Origin: Bacteroidales bacterium UBA4345
Lineage (GTDB): Bacteria; Bacteroidota; Bacteroidia; Bacteroidales; Paludibacteraceae
Assembly (NCBI GenBank): GCA_002396385.1
Contig: DGTD01000114.1
Location: 1 to 41,269, forward strand
Length of the DNA stretch: 41,269 bases
Direction: 5' to 3'
Part shown: one piece after another, positions 17,896 through 27,362 of the stretch
Layout: every line of letters begins with the position of its first letter
How positions within the stretch are numbered: the stretch's first letter is position 1
The notes under the pieces: generated by a model
Databases searched by the model: none
The model's input: the letters and a program-made list of their open reading frames with translations, nothing else
What the model was told of the DNA's origin: nothing
Position numbers and translations under genes: made by a program

Positions 17896-20202
17896 TTATC
17901 TTTCAATCAGCCTGTCATTAAACAGCAGGAAACCTATATTCAAGCCCAAATTCCAATTATTAGCAGGATGCGAATAGTAATTACCATAAGCACTAATGGT
18001 AAGGAAATGAAGCTGCATAACGAGATTTAACTCTCCCAAGTAGACCAAATCACTACTAGCCGCCAAACCGCCGAAGGCAGAAGAAAAATAGCTGAGAGGA
18101 GTATAAATATAATTTTCAAAACGCAAGTGCAACTGTTCCGTAATCTTTAATATAGGAGTTCCACCAATTGCACAAAAAGCGTCTGACATAAGATACGGAT
18201 TGTGAACCATACGCGAATGTAACGTTGGCTGGAAAGCAGGCATTTTTCGGAAATCATTATATTCGTAAGTAGATAAGAGTGCCTCTGTATACGTACCCAA
18301 CATAAAATGTTTAGACAAACGGAAAAAGCGTTGTCCTTTCCATGAAGCCAACAGAGAATAAACAGTTTCAGACTTAAAGCGCTCCTTTTCCCCTTGTGAA
18401 TTATAGAAGGTCTCAGATTCTTGAGACGCATATAGATTAAGGGCAAAACGATGAGAGAAGCCATTTATTGGAAATTGCCTAACCGTAAAAGTACAATTGT
18501 CGAACAATAAAGAGTAATTATACCCTCTGAACTCAGTCACATCAAACTCATCACCTTTCGGCGTAAATTCGCCCTTATAGAACCATCGGTTCAAACCTAA
18601 ACCCGCACCAATTTCCAGTTTGGAAGAGCGCAAAAAAGGGAAACCAAATTTAATCCTCGTATACCATTCATCCCACGAGAAATTATACAATTCGTTATCG
18701 GGAGAGAAAGAAATTAGTTTGTCATTATAATACGACATAGAATGATAAACAGTGTTCCATTTCAACGCCATTGGAACCTTAGTTAAAAAGTCAGACCTAA
18801 GCCGTAGACTTGTACCCTTGTAAAGAGAGCCGACTTGTCCGTCTAAAACAAGTTGAACGGGCACCATAAAGAAATTTTGATAGGAAAGGCCAGCATAAAA
18901 CTGGTTCACATTGTTTGAGGACAAGAAACCACCAACCGACAATTTCATATTATTATCGACCGTTAGTTTTAAATTCAGGTCGAAAGTACTATCCTTAGGA
19001 TTATATCGTGTAGACGGTTGCAATTCTTCAATTTTGGAATCAGACAACAGTTTATAGTAATTAGACTTAAAAGTCTGAAAAGAGAATTTAGCACCCGTTT
19101 TTCCACTTATATTGCGTCGGATATAGTTACGTTGCATCGGGTTTCCGCCTTCCACCCATACATCTTTAAACACCAAATTGGGCAGTTGGTTTTTGAACAA
19201 TTTCCTACGATTAGCAATTGAATCTAGAGACACATAAGAATGAACAACACGTCTGACATCGTCAATATGCGTCATCATAGAATCATACCCTAACGCACTT
19301 AGCTCGTGAACTTTTGCAAAATCTAAAAGGCCCACATCTTTAAACCTAAATTTCATGATCAACATCGAATCAGGAGAACTTTTATAAACCTCATCCCGAT
19401 TGAGAATCATGTTCTCAATTTGTTCTACAATGTTACTTCTCGCGTTCGTTTCCGTTATTTCGTCACCAACCGACACACCAACAATATAATCGGGCTTAAA
19501 TTCGTTTTGAACGACATTAACAGGGAAATTATTGTAAATGCCACCATCATACAAAACACGCCCATTCACCTCACGAGGATTAAAGACGAGAGGAAAGGTC
19601 ATAGAAGCCCTAACCGCCTCCCCCACATCGCCATTTTTCAACACAACCGTCTCTTTCGCATTAATATCAGAAGCTACACAGCGCAAAGGGACCATCAGTT
19701 TATTGAAATCGCCCTCGCAAGCAGCAGATGCCTGGGCACACAATTGAACAAAGATTATATTCATTTGTGTGGGTTTGATAAGACTACGAGGTAAAATATT
19801 TTGCTTAAAATTGAATGGAGTTGTCGCATCCATCTTCAACGTAAGGAACTCAGGTGTAGGTTCCGACTTTTTGAAATAATAAACAGACTTTTCGTCTAAA
19901 CGTCCATTTTTCCAAGCCTTGAAATCCTCAGAACTGATTAATTGCTCCATTTCGTCAGGCGAATAGCCCATGGCATAAAGAGCACCAATGACAGCACCGA
20001 TAGAAGTTCCCGCAATATAATCGATAGGAATACCATTTTCTTCCATAGCACGAATAACGCCTATATGCGTACAGCCTTTCGCACCACCACCACTCAACAC
20101 CAAACCAACTTTTTGAGCATAGATATTCCCCGCATTGGCAAACACCAACACAATCAAAAAAATCAGATATTTTATTTCAACAAATACGCGGTTCAAAAAC
20201 AT
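17896..20202 (-). CDS. Patatin-like phospholipase fused to outer-membrane barrel (PlpD-like)
   Basis: 768 aa. Seen: a signal peptide (hydrophobic 11-27, cleavage near YAQ), then a patatin lipase domain with the oxyanion loop GGGAKG (38-43), the nucleophile elbow GTSIG (Ser67) and the catalytic-dyad DGG (Asp219). A linker of about 340-420 (VFKDVWVEGGNPMQRNYIRR) resembles a POTRA domain. The C-terminal 350 residues are alternating aromatic strands consistent with a 16-strand barrel. This architecture is that of type Vd autotransporters such as PlpD, in which the lipase is attached to a barrel. Whether the lipase is exposed outside or stays periplasmic in Bacteroidota is not clear. The substrate is likely a phospholipid (family knowledge). 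Confidence 0.92.
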   Translation of the reverse strand: MFLNRVFVEIKYLIFLIVLVFANAGNIYAQKVGLVLSGGGAKGCTHIGVIRAMEENGIPIDYIAGTSIGAVIGALYAMGYSPDEMEQLISSEDFKAWKNGRLDEKSVYYFKKSEPTPEFLTLKMDATTPFNFKQNILPRSLIKPTQMNIIFVQLCAQASAACEGDFNKLMVPLRCVASDINAKETVVLKNGDVGEAVRASMTFPLVFNPREVNGRVLYDGGIYNNFPVNVVQNEFKPDYIVGVSVGDEITETNARSNIVEQIENMILNRDEVYKSSPDSMLIMKFRFKDVGLLDFAKVHELSALGYDSMMTHIDDVRRVVHSYVSLDSIANRRKLFKNQLPNLVFKDVWVEGGNPMQRNYIRRNISGKTGAKFSFQTFKSNYYKLLSDSKIEELQPSTRYNPKDSTFDLNLKLTVDNNMKLSVGGFLSSNNVNQFYAGLSYQNFFMVPVQLVLDGQVGSLYKGTSLRLRSDFLTKVPMALKWNTVYHSMSYYNDKLISFSPDNELYNFSWDEWYTRIKFGFPFLRSSKLEIGAGLGLNRWFYKGEFTPKGDEFDVTEFRGYNYSLLFDNCTFTVRQFPINGFSHRFALNLYASQESETFYNSQGEKERFKSETVYSLLASWKGQRFFRLSKHFMLGTYTEALLSTYEYNDFRKMPAFQPTLHSRMVHNPYLMSDAFCAIGGTPILKITEQLHLRFENYIYTPLSYFSSAFGGLAASSDLVYLGELNLVMQLHFLTISAYGNYYSHPANNWNLGLNIGFLLFNDRLIER

Positions 20203-20217
20203 TTATAGTTATTTGTA

Positions 20218-20225
20218 TAAAGTTA
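20218..20225 (-). promoter_or_regulatory. Possible -7 box for the patatin gene
   Basis: The minus strand reads TAACTTTA, 7 of 8 against TAnnTTTG, 15 bp before the start codon and just beyond the htpG terminator. No clear -33 element. Confidence 0.3.
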
Positions 20226-20266
20226 AAAAAATAATCCTTTACAAATTGGATTTGTAAAGGATTATT
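20225..20266 (-). terminator. Terminator after htpG
   Basis: A perfect 16-bp stem (20230-20245 with 20251-20266) has a 5-nt loop and is followed on the minus strand by seven T. It separates htpG from the patatin gene. Confidence 0.92.
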
Positions 20267-20313
20267 TATGCACAAATCAGCAAAAAGTGAATTATGCTAC
20301 AACAAATTAGACA

Positions 20314-22365
20314 CTAAAGCATCTTAATGCTACGTTTAATGAATTGTGTCATAGCCTCACCTTTTAACAGATTACTAGAAAGCAGAGTCAAGTCAACCAA
20401 CTGGCGAACTTTATCATTAGAAGAAGCAAACTCTTTGAAAATAGTTTTTTGAGCATCAAGTTTTTGTGCTAGTTGCTGTTCAATCGACTTAATTTCGTCC
20501 TTCACTTCTTGTGGAATGTCTTCTTCTTTCTTATCACCCTTCAAGTTCTTCTTTTTCTCTTCCAGTTGTTCCGACTCGGAAATAAGAGGGTTAACCTTAC
20601 TTGCGCACGCACTCTCTTCCGAAGCAATGATATCCTTCACTAAAGGATGAGCCACATTCAAAACAAATGAATAAGAATCAGGCATTTGTCCGTAGAAGTT
20701 CATACCACCACCCTGCATAGCGCTCATTTCCTTCATACGACGCATGAACTCATTCAAAGTAATTTGAACTGGCATTTCTGCACCAGGAACATTTTCAAAA
20801 GCGACAGAGAAGTTCAGTTTGTCAGTTTTAGGCAATAGACATTCAAAGACATTGCGCAAAGCATTTTGCTGATTAACAGTAAGAGCAACAGCCTGTTCAT
20901 CTTCTTTCTTGATAAGACGGTCGATAGTATCGGAGTCAACTCTCAAATAACGGGCCTTACCCTCGCTCTTTTGCTCCAAGCGGTTAATAAAATGGTTGTC
21001 GAGCGGTCCGTCGAAGAACAACACATTATAGCCTTTATTCTTGGCCGCCTGGATACACGCATATTGTTCATCAAGATTATTGGCATACAGATAAACCAAA
21101 TTTCCGTCCTTATCCTTCTGATTAGATTCAATCAAATTCTTGTATTCCTCTAATGTGTAGTACTTTTTATCAGAATCCTTGAGTAAGATAAACTTGTCGG
21201 CTTTTTCTGCAAATTTTTCATCAGAAAGAACTCCATACTCAATAAAGAGCTTCAAATCGTCCCACTTAGCTTCAAAACCGGTTCTATCTGTCTTAAACAG
21301 TTCTTCCAATCGTTCGGCGACCTTCTTTGTAATGTAGCCAGAAATCTTCTTCACATTCTGGTCGGCCTGAAGATAACTACGAGACACATTCAGAGGGATA
21401 TCAGGCGAATCGATAACACCATGGAGCAAAGTCAAGAACTCAGGCACAATGTTCTCAACAGAGTCTGTTACGAAAACCTGGTTGCAATACAATTGGATTT
21501 TATTCTTCTGAACCTCGAAATTGTTGCGGATTTTAGGGAAGTAAAGAATACCCGTCAAATTGAACGGATAATCAACATTCAAATGGATATGGAACAGCGG
21601 ATCCTCTGCATAAGGATACAGTTCGCGGTAGAAGTTACTGTAATCCTCCTCCTTCAAGTCGGCTGGTTTACGAGTCCAAGCCGGAGTAGGATTATTAATC
21701 ACATTATCTTCGTCAGTTTCCACCTCCTTACCATCTTTCCATTCCTTCTTCTTACCGAAAACGATTGGAACAGGCAGGAACTTACAATATTTATTAAGCA
21801 AGTCTTTGATTTTCGACTCTTCCAAGAAATCCTTATTCTCATCGTCGATGTGCATAACAATATCGGTACCACGATCGGCCTTATCCACATCAGAGAAGAC
21901 AAATTCAGGATTTCCATCACAAGTCCACTTCACGCCCTGACTGCCATCTTTATACGACTTTGTGATAATGTCAACACGTTTCGACACCATAAAAGAAGAA
22001 TAGAAGCCGAGACCGAAATGTCCGATAATTGCCTGTGCTGCATCTTTATATTTATTAACAAACTCTTCAGCTCCAGAGAAAGCAATCTGATTGATATATT
22101 TGTCAATTTCGTCTTGAGTCATACCAATACCATTATCAGAAATGGTAAGAGTACCAGCGTCCTTATCGATCTTAACATACACTTTCAGTTCTCCCAGTTC
22201 GCCCTTGAACTCACCGACCGAGGACAAAGTTTTGAGTTTCTGACTGGCATCGACGGCATTCGATACAATTTCACGAAGGAAAATTTCGTGATCGCTATAA
22301 AGAAATTTTTTTATTACGGGGAAAATATTCGCCGTAGTAACATCAATACTACCTTTTCTTTCCAT
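20314..22365 (-). CDS. htpG: Hsp90-family chaperone HtpG
   Basis: 683 aa. ATP-dependent dimeric chaperone, cytosolic. Seen: the GHKL ATP-binding domain with EIFLREIVSNAVDASQK (Glu and Asn for ATP/Mg), DNGIGM and GHFGLGFYSSFMV, then the middle domain (NVSRSYLQ) and the C-terminal dimerisation domain (VLNVAHPLVKDI). A charged Lys/Glu stretch (about 605-630, EKKKNLKGDKKEED) is inserted in the C-terminal domain. The open frame goes 44 codons further upstream, but that stretch passes through the terminator of the preceding gene. The ATG that opens MERKGSIDV gives the normal start. It stands alone between two terminators, so it is monocistronic. Confidence 0.96.
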   Translation of the reverse strand: MERKGSIDVTTANIFPVIKKFLYSDHEIFLREIVSNAVDASQKLKTLSSVGEFKGELGELKVYVKIDKDAGTLTISDNGIGMTQDEIDKYINQIAFSGAEEFVNKYKDAAQAIIGHFGLGFYSSFMVSKRVDIITKSYKDGSQGVKWTCDGNPEFVFSDVDKADRGTDIVMHIDDENKDFLEESKIKDLLNKYCKFLPVPIVFGKKKEWKDGKEVETDEDNVINNPTPAWTRKPADLKEEDYSNFYRELYPYAEDPLFHIHLNVDYPFNLTGILYFPKIRNNFEVQKNKIQLYCNQVFVTDSVENIVPEFLTLLHGVIDSPDIPLNVSRSYLQADQNVKKISGYITKKVAERLEELFKTDRTGFEAKWDDLKLFIEYGVLSDEKFAEKADKFILLKDSDKKYYTLEEYKNLIESNQKDKDGNLVYLYANNLDEQYACIQAAKNKGYNVLFFDGPLDNHFINRLEQKSEGKARYLRVDSDTIDRLIKKEDEQAVALTVNQQNALRNVFECLLPKTDKLNFSVAFENVPGAEMPVQITLNEFMRRMKEMSAMQGGGMNFYGQMPDSYSFVLNVAHPLVKDIIASEESACASKVNPLISESEQLEEKKKNLKGDKKEEDIPQEVKDEIKSIEQQLAQKLDAQKTIFKEFASSNDKVRQLVDLTLLSSNLLKGEAMTQFIKRSIKML

Positions 22366-22396
22366 ACTTATTTTATTAAATCTATTGCCATTCCAC

Positions 22397-22435
22397 CAAA
22401 AAAAATGCCAAACGGTCCTAAAGGACAATTTGGCA
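22397..22435 (-). terminator. Terminator after the lepA-GH9 pair
   Basis: On the minus strand a stem TGCCAAA/TTTGGCA (22435-22429 with 22412-22406) encloses a second stem GTCC/GGAC and is followed by eight T. It lies between the GH9 stop and htpG start. Confidence 0.85.
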
Positions 22436-22474
22436 TATTGCGATTCAATTAGAGACGAAAGTAGTGAAAAAATG

Positions 22475-24193
22475 TCAGTTTTTTGGAGATTGATCAATCA
22501 ACAACCCCAATAACATAACCAAAGGAGCATTCCAGTTAATAGCGATCTCGTTAGTAGAAAAACTACATATATCGTCGAGGTAAGCCCTAGCCGGATAAAT
22601 AAAAGAAGGATAGTTCGATTGTCCACAATCGGTTGGTTGGTCTAAATTAGGTCCACCAACCAAATAACCAGGAAGGGGCAAACGAATACCATCGCTCTGA
22701 GAACGACGATCGTGTATTTTTTTAGGATATCTCACACCGAACCTAGTCACAAAACAGTAATCTAAAGAATTTCTTCCCAACAAATAATCGAGAGCAGCCT
22801 GCGAAGCGGTAAGGTAACGTTCGTTTTTAGTCATTTTGAAAGCTAGAGCCAAAATTGCACCATTAACTGCCACATTTCCATTACTTCCCCATTCGAACTT
22901 CTTCAAAGGCAGTTGTCCAGCACTGTAATAATAAAGTTTATAGATATTATCAAATAACGCCTGCACTTTCTGCCTTATTTGTGCTTTATTTGTAAAAGAG
23001 GGCAAATCGTCCAAGTTAACAGCCAATTCAAGTAAACCGAGCGAATTAACATTATACCATGTTGGCGAGTCATAGGATTGGACTAATTTCAATTTATCGT
23101 AATACTGCTGTTCATGAGTAGTAATAAACAATTGTGCTGCAGCGTAAAAGAAATCGTCAGAAAAATCCTCATCGCTATAGGTACCGGTAAAGACATCATC
23201 AGGGTTGTCAAACTTTCTGTTCGGGAACGTCAGCGCCCACTGGTACGCTCTTCTCGCACAAGCCAAAGCTTTTTCAGAAAACCCAGGGAACTGTTCCTCA
23301 TAACGAGAATAGAGTCTGGAAGCCATCGCCATAGTGGCAGCAAAACCTAATGCGGAAGAGGTAGATTTACCAATCATATACCGGTCCATATTGTCTTGGT
23401 GAGGCATAACCATTTTAGCGAACCGTAAAGAAGACAGTTTGAAGTAAACACCACCATCGGTATCGTCGAACATACTCAGAATCCAGTCTAGTTCCCATTT
23501 CAATTCATTCAATAAATCGGGAACACCATTACCACTTTCAGGGATATTCAAATCAAGATTACTAAAATAGCGTTGCGACGTTTCATAAGCGAGCCCCAAA
23601 AATCCGGCTGTAAAAGCAGCATTAACAACATATTTATTATAGTCTCCAGAGTCGTACCAACCTTTAGAAGCCGAGACTTCCGACTCGGCATGTCTTTTAT
23701 CGTTAGCGGCAGACCTATGAACATAAACGACGGTATCGGGGTGTCCCAACTCCCGGGAATAATCCGTCCCCTTAAAAACAGCGAACTGACTTTCGATAGG
23801 ACAAGATGCCCTCCACAAGTAAAAAGCCTTAGCAGCCCAAACAGCAAGCGTATCGTAAACAGCCGTGTCACCAATAGAGAACGTATTAGATCGTTCGGTG
23901 CCAATTTGCAAATAATAGCGTCCAGGAGTTTTGAAGGAAGAGAAATCTGCAAATTGTAGATTTTCTCCCGACATTGTCCACATATGCGGTTCCGCGAGAC
24001 GGTCAGAGAAGACGACTTGATTGGTAGAAGCCAAACGAACCGAGAAAGACTCGGCATCCATTTCCGAGACGAGAGCAATTTTCTTGCTGCCAGCGTAATA
24101 ACCTAATTGATTGACATGAATAAAATTAACCGCACTGGCACAATAAAAGGACAAAGAGACTGCAATAAAAAGAGTTAACTTAAAGAAATTCAT
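22475..24193 (-). CDS. Family 9 glycoside hydrolase with N-terminal Ig-like domain
   Basis: 572 aa. Secreted glycanase, most like cellulases of GH9. Seen: a signal peptide (MNFFKLTLFIAVSLSFYCASA), an Ig-like domain of the CelD N-terminal type (about 22-105, NFIHVNQLGYYAGSKK), then the (alpha/alpha)6 domain. GWYDSGDYNKYV carries the two Asp of the GH9 base/water-binding site. DRYMIGKSTSSALGFAA, LLGRNSLDYCFVTRFG and the terminal NEIAINWNAPLV, with the catalytic Glu, follow. No dockerin, CBM or type IX secretion tail is seen. A TTG two codons earlier is an alternative start. It starts 8 bp after the lepA stop and is followed by a terminator. Exact substrate (cellulose, beta-glucan or oligosaccharide) is unknown. 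Confidence 0.92.
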   Translation of the reverse strand: MNFFKLTLFIAVSLSFYCASAVNFIHVNQLGYYAGSKKIALVSEMDAESFSVRLASTNQVVFSDRLAEPHMWTMSGENLQFADFSSFKTPGRYYLQIGTERSNTFSIGDTAVYDTLAVWAAKAFYLWRASCPIESQFAVFKGTDYSRELGHPDTVVYVHRSAANDKRHAESEVSASKGWYDSGDYNKYVVNAAFTAGFLGLAYETSQRYFSNLDLNIPESGNGVPDLLNELKWELDWILSMFDDTDGGVYFKLSSLRFAKMVMPHQDNMDRYMIGKSTSSALGFAATMAMASRLYSRYEEQFPGFSEKALACARRAYQWALTFPNRKFDNPDDVFTGTYSDEDFSDDFFYAAAQLFITTHEQQYYDKLKLVQSYDSPTWYNVNSLGLLELAVNLDDLPSFTNKAQIRQKVQALFDNIYKLYYYSAGQLPLKKFEWGSNGNVAVNGAILALAFKMTKNERYLTASQAALDYLLGRNSLDYCFVTRFGVRYPKKIHDRRSQSDGIRLPLPGYLVGGPNLDQPTDCGQSNYPSFIYPARAYLDDICSFSTNEIAINWNAPLVMLLGLLIDQSPKN

Positions 24194-24201
24194 CTTCAAA
24201 T

Positions 24202-25992
24202 TTATTCATCAAGTTTAAGAACTTCTAAAAAGGCTTTTTGTGGAACAGAAACAGAGCCAATCTGCTTCATACGCTTTTTACCCTCTTTCTGTTTTTCAAG
24301 CAGTTTACGTTTTCGAGAAATATCACCGCCATAACATTTTGCCGTCACATCTTTGCGAACAGCCTTTATTGTTTCCCTAGCAATCACTTTCGCACCAATA
24401 GCGGCCTGTATAGCAATATCAAATTGTTGTCTTGGAATCAAGGTTTTCAACTTTTCGCACATCCGTTTACCCAAACTGTAGGCATTGTCGACATGCGTAA
24501 GAGAAGACAAGGCGTCGACAGGGTCACCATTCAACATAACATCGAGTTTCACCAATTTAGCAGGTCTCATTTCTAACGGATGGTAATCAAAAGAAGCATA
24601 ACCTTTCGAAATACTCTTCAAACGATCGTAAAAATCGAAAACGATTTCACCAAGCGGCAAATTGTATAGCAATTCAACCCTGTTACCCGCCACATAAGTC
24701 TGATTTACCAATTCGCCACGCTTACCCAGGCACAATTTCATAATAGGGCCGATAAAGTCAGAACTTGTAATAATAGAAGCACGTATATACGGTTCTTCAA
24801 TATGGTCAATGAGAGAAGCCTCAGGCAATCCTGAAGGATTATGAACCTCTAATTTGTCCCCTTTGGTAGTATACACATCGTACGATACATTCGGAACCGT
24901 CGTAATAACCTCCATATTAAACTCACGGTCTAAGCGTTCCTGAATAATCTCCATATGCAACATACCCAAGAAACCACATCTGAATCCGAAACCTAAAGCA
25001 AGAGAAGATTCAGGAACAAAGGTCAGAGACGCATCGTTCAACTGCAATTTTTCAATAGAAGTCCGAAGATTCTCAAACTCTTCCGTAACGATAGGATAAA
25101 CACCAGCGAAAACCATCGGTTTCACTTCCTCGAAGCCCTCAATAGCATTTTCACAAGGGCTCTTCACATGTGTGATAGTGTCACCCACCTTCACTTCCGT
25201 AGCAGTTTTGATGCCCGATATGATATAGCCAACATTTCCGGCAGAAACAGCTTCTTTAGGTTCCATATTGAGTTTTAATATGCCAATTTCATCAGCATTA
25301 TATTCCTCTCCAGTAGCGACAAACTTCACAAAATCGTTTGTATGTATGGTTCCGTTTATCACCTTAAAATAAGCGATGATACCGCGGAAGGGGTTAAATA
25401 CCGAGTCGAAAATCAAGCATTGTAGAGGAGCGTTAGGGTCACCCACAGGCGGTGCAATTCTTTCCACAATCGCATCAAGCACCTCAGGCACTCCGTCACC
25501 CGTTTTTCCACTGGCACGTAACACCTCACTATGGTCACAACCTAACAACTCGCAAACCTCGTCTTCAACCTCATCGGGCATCGCACCCGGCAAGTCTATT
25601 TTGTTCAGGACTGGAATAATGGTAAGATTGTGTTCTAGGGCCATATACAGGTTGCTGATGGTTTGGGCTTGAACCCCCTGAGAGGCGTCTACAACCAACA
25701 AAGCACCCTCACATGCGGCAATAGAACGAGAAACCTCGTATGAAAAGTCCACATGTCCGGGAGTATCAATCAGGTTCAAGACATATTTTTCACCCTTGTA
25801 TGTATAGTCCATCTGAATTGCATGGCTCTTAATCGTAATACCTCGCTCTTTCTCCAAATCCATATCATCAAGGACTTGGGCTTCCATATCCTTTCCTGTT
25901 ACAGTTTTCGTACATTCCAACAAACGGTCGGCTAACGTACTTTTTCCATGGTCAATATGTGCGATAATACAAAAATTGCGAATGTGCTTCAT
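24202..25992 (-). CDS. lepA: Elongation factor 4 (LepA)
   Basis: 596 aa, near the usual 599. Ribosome-bound translational GTPase involved in 30S assembly and initiation. Seen: the P-loop [15 protein letters not shown] at the very N-terminus, [30 protein letters not shown], domain II, and the C-terminal LepA-specific domain ([21 protein letters not shown]). The start is directly at [18 protein letters not shown]. First gene of a unit with the GH9 gene 8 bp behind it. The upstream 345 bp is described separately. Confidence 0.97.
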   Translation of the reverse strand: MKHIRNFCIIAHIDHGKSTLADRLLECTKTVTGKDMEAQVLDDMDLEKERGITIKSHAIQMDYTYKGEKYVLNLIDTPGHVDFSYEVSRSIAACEGALLVVDASQGVQAQTISNLYMALEHNLTIIPVLNKIDLPGAMPDEVEDEVCELLGCDHSEVLRASGKTGDGVPEVLDAIVERIAPPVGDPNAPLQCLIFDSVFNPFRGIIAYFKVINGTIHTNDFVKFVATGEEYNADEIGILKLNMEPKEAVSAGNVGYIISGIKTATEVKVGDTITHVKSPCENAIEGFEEVKPMVFAGVYPIVTEEFENLRTSIEKLQLNDASLTFVPESSLALGFGFRCGFLGMLHMEIIQERLDREFNMEVITTVPNVSYDVYTTKGDKLEVHNPSGLPEASLIDHIEEPYIRASIITSSDFIGPIMKLCLGKRGELVNQTYVAGNRVELLYNLPLGEIVFDFYDRLKSISKGYASFDYHPLEMRPAKLVKLDVMLNGDPVDALSSLTHVDNAYSLGKRMCEKLKTLIPRQQFDIAIQAAIGAKVIARETIKAVRKDVTAKCYGGDISRKRKLLEKQKEGKKRMKQIGSVSVPQKAFLEVLKLDE

Positions 25993-26337
25993 CTTAAAGA
26001 ATTTTATTGAAAGAAATTCCAGTGAAGTTTGAATTCCGTAGTACTGTTCTTACCTAATAAAAAAATATGAGGTAAAAACCTTTGAAGAAATATAAACTTC
26101 GGGGAGGAATGTAAACGACCCCATATTAATAAAATTCAGCAAAAATAAGCATTATACACGAAAAGTAAAAACGTCACCCCTAATGAAAAACTAAAACAAT
26201 AGAATCCAATAGAGCCGTGAACATACCAAATTCAACTATTAAGATGCATTTTTATCCAGCTTGCCAAATCACAATATCGACATGTTTCATAAAACGCTTA
26301 TTTTTGCACTACAAATCGAAGACAAAATATACACAAG
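25993..26337. other. 345-bp divergent intergenic region between lepA and dus
   Basis: No gene with codon structure is seen. On the minus strand a perfect -7 box TATTTTTG (26147-26140) could start lepA about 140 nt upstream, and that leader contains two possible hairpins: GGGG/CCCC (26121-26101 zone) and TTACCT/AGGTAA (26052-26077 zone). On the plus strand TATTTTTG at 26299-26306 serves dus. The rest is A/T-rich with no recognised element. Confidence 0.5.
26299..26306 (+). promoter_or_regulatory. -7 box for dus
   Basis: A perfect -7 box TATTTTTG lies 31 bp before the ATG at 26338. No clear -33 TTTG. Confidence 0.45.
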
Positions 26338-27285
26338 ATGCAGATTCATTTCGCCCCCATCCAGGGTTATACCGACTCGGTTTTCAGAAACGCCCACAAC
26401 AAAATATTCGGAGCCTCCATAAGCAAATACTACACCCCGTTCATAAGACTTGAGAAAGGTTCTTTAAGGAAACACGACAAGAAAGAAGCAGATACAGAGC
26501 GCAATGGCGAGATGATAGAGAAAGGACTGCTAGTTCCCCAAATTCTACCTTCTAACACAGAAGAAGCGGACATTCTTGTCAACGAATTAGCCTTGATAGG
26601 CTATAAGGAGATGGACATAAATCTGGGTTGTCCGTTTCCAATGATAGCAAAACACCATAAAGGCTGCGGTTTACTACCCTATCCAGACGAGATTGCCAAT
26701 CTACTGAATGTAACCGAGCGTCACAAAGGAATACGCTTTTCCATAAAAATGCGCCTCGGACTAGAATATAAATATGAGTGGAAAGAATTGGTCGAAACCA
26801 TTAATAATACACCTCTTGAGCATGTCACAATACATCCCCGCACCGGACGACAACAATATAGGGGAGAAACCGATCTTGAAACTTATGGAGAAATGCTTGC
26901 AGCCATAAAGCATCCGGTTGTATACAATGGCGATATTGTAACGCCAGATGACGCACATTTAATTATGAGTCGTTATCCACACACCAGTGCCCTTATGATA
27001 GGGAGAGGCTTACTTGCAAACCCATGTCTTGCCCTAGAGATAAGCACAAGGTCAGGCATAAAACACGAAGAGAAAAAGCACAAAATAGAAGAATTCCACG
27101 AAATACTGCTCGATGGTTACCAAAAGACCTATGACGGAGGAGAGGCTCAGATTCTGCTAAAAATGAAAACTTTATGGGAATACCTATTGCCAGGAATCGA
27201 GAAAAGAGAAAAAAAGCGAATAACGAAAAGTAAAAACTTACAAGAATACATTGCATCAGTTCAAGCCGCACTTATGACGTTATGA
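26338..27285 (+). CDS. dus: tRNA-dihydrouridine synthase
   Basis: 315 aa. FMN/NADPH enzyme that reduces uridines in the tRNA D-loop region. Seen: FAPIQGYTDSVFRNAH at the N-terminus, GYKEMDINLGCPFPMIAKHHKGCGLL with the catalytic Cys (about 102), SIKMRLGL, HPRTGRQQYRGETD, VVYNGDIVTPDDA, MIGRGLLANPCL and the helical C-terminal tail. The order is that of the Dus family; the target position on tRNA cannot be read from this. In the flavin-binding strand the common start PMAGVTD is here PIQGYTD. It is 77 bp upstream of era, which has its own -7 box. Confidence 0.93.
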   Translation: MQIHFAPIQGYTDSVFRNAHNKIFGASISKYYTPFIRLEKGSLRKHDKKEADTERNGEMIEKGLLVPQILPSNTEEADILVNELALIGYKEMDINLGCPFPMIAKHHKGCGLLPYPDEIANLLNVTERHKGIRFSIKMRLGLEYKYEWKELVETINNTPLEHVTIHPRTGRQQYRGETDLETYGEMLAAIKHPVVYNGDIVTPDDAHLIMSRYPHTSALMIGRGLLANPCLALEISTRSGIKHEEKKHKIEEFHEILLDGYQKTYDGGEAQILLKMKTLWEYLLPGIEKREKKRITKSKNLQEYIASVQAALMTL

Positions 27286-27328
27286 CTGTTTGGGACAAGC
27301 GTCAAAATGATAATTGAAAAAAAATGAC

Positions 27329-27336
27329 TATATTTG
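27329..27336 (+). promoter_or_regulatory. -7 box for era-der
   Basis: A perfect -7 box TATATTTG lies 26 bp before the era ATG at 27363. There is no convincing -33 at 19-21 bp (a TTG with a 12-bp spacer is too close). Confidence 0.45.
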
Positions 27337-27362
27337 CATTTTAAATACTCACAAAAAAAGAA

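Noticed and set aside
21421..22452. 343-codon plus-strand frame inside htpG
   Set aside because: Antisense to the well-conserved HtpG ATPase domain; no family features or start signals.
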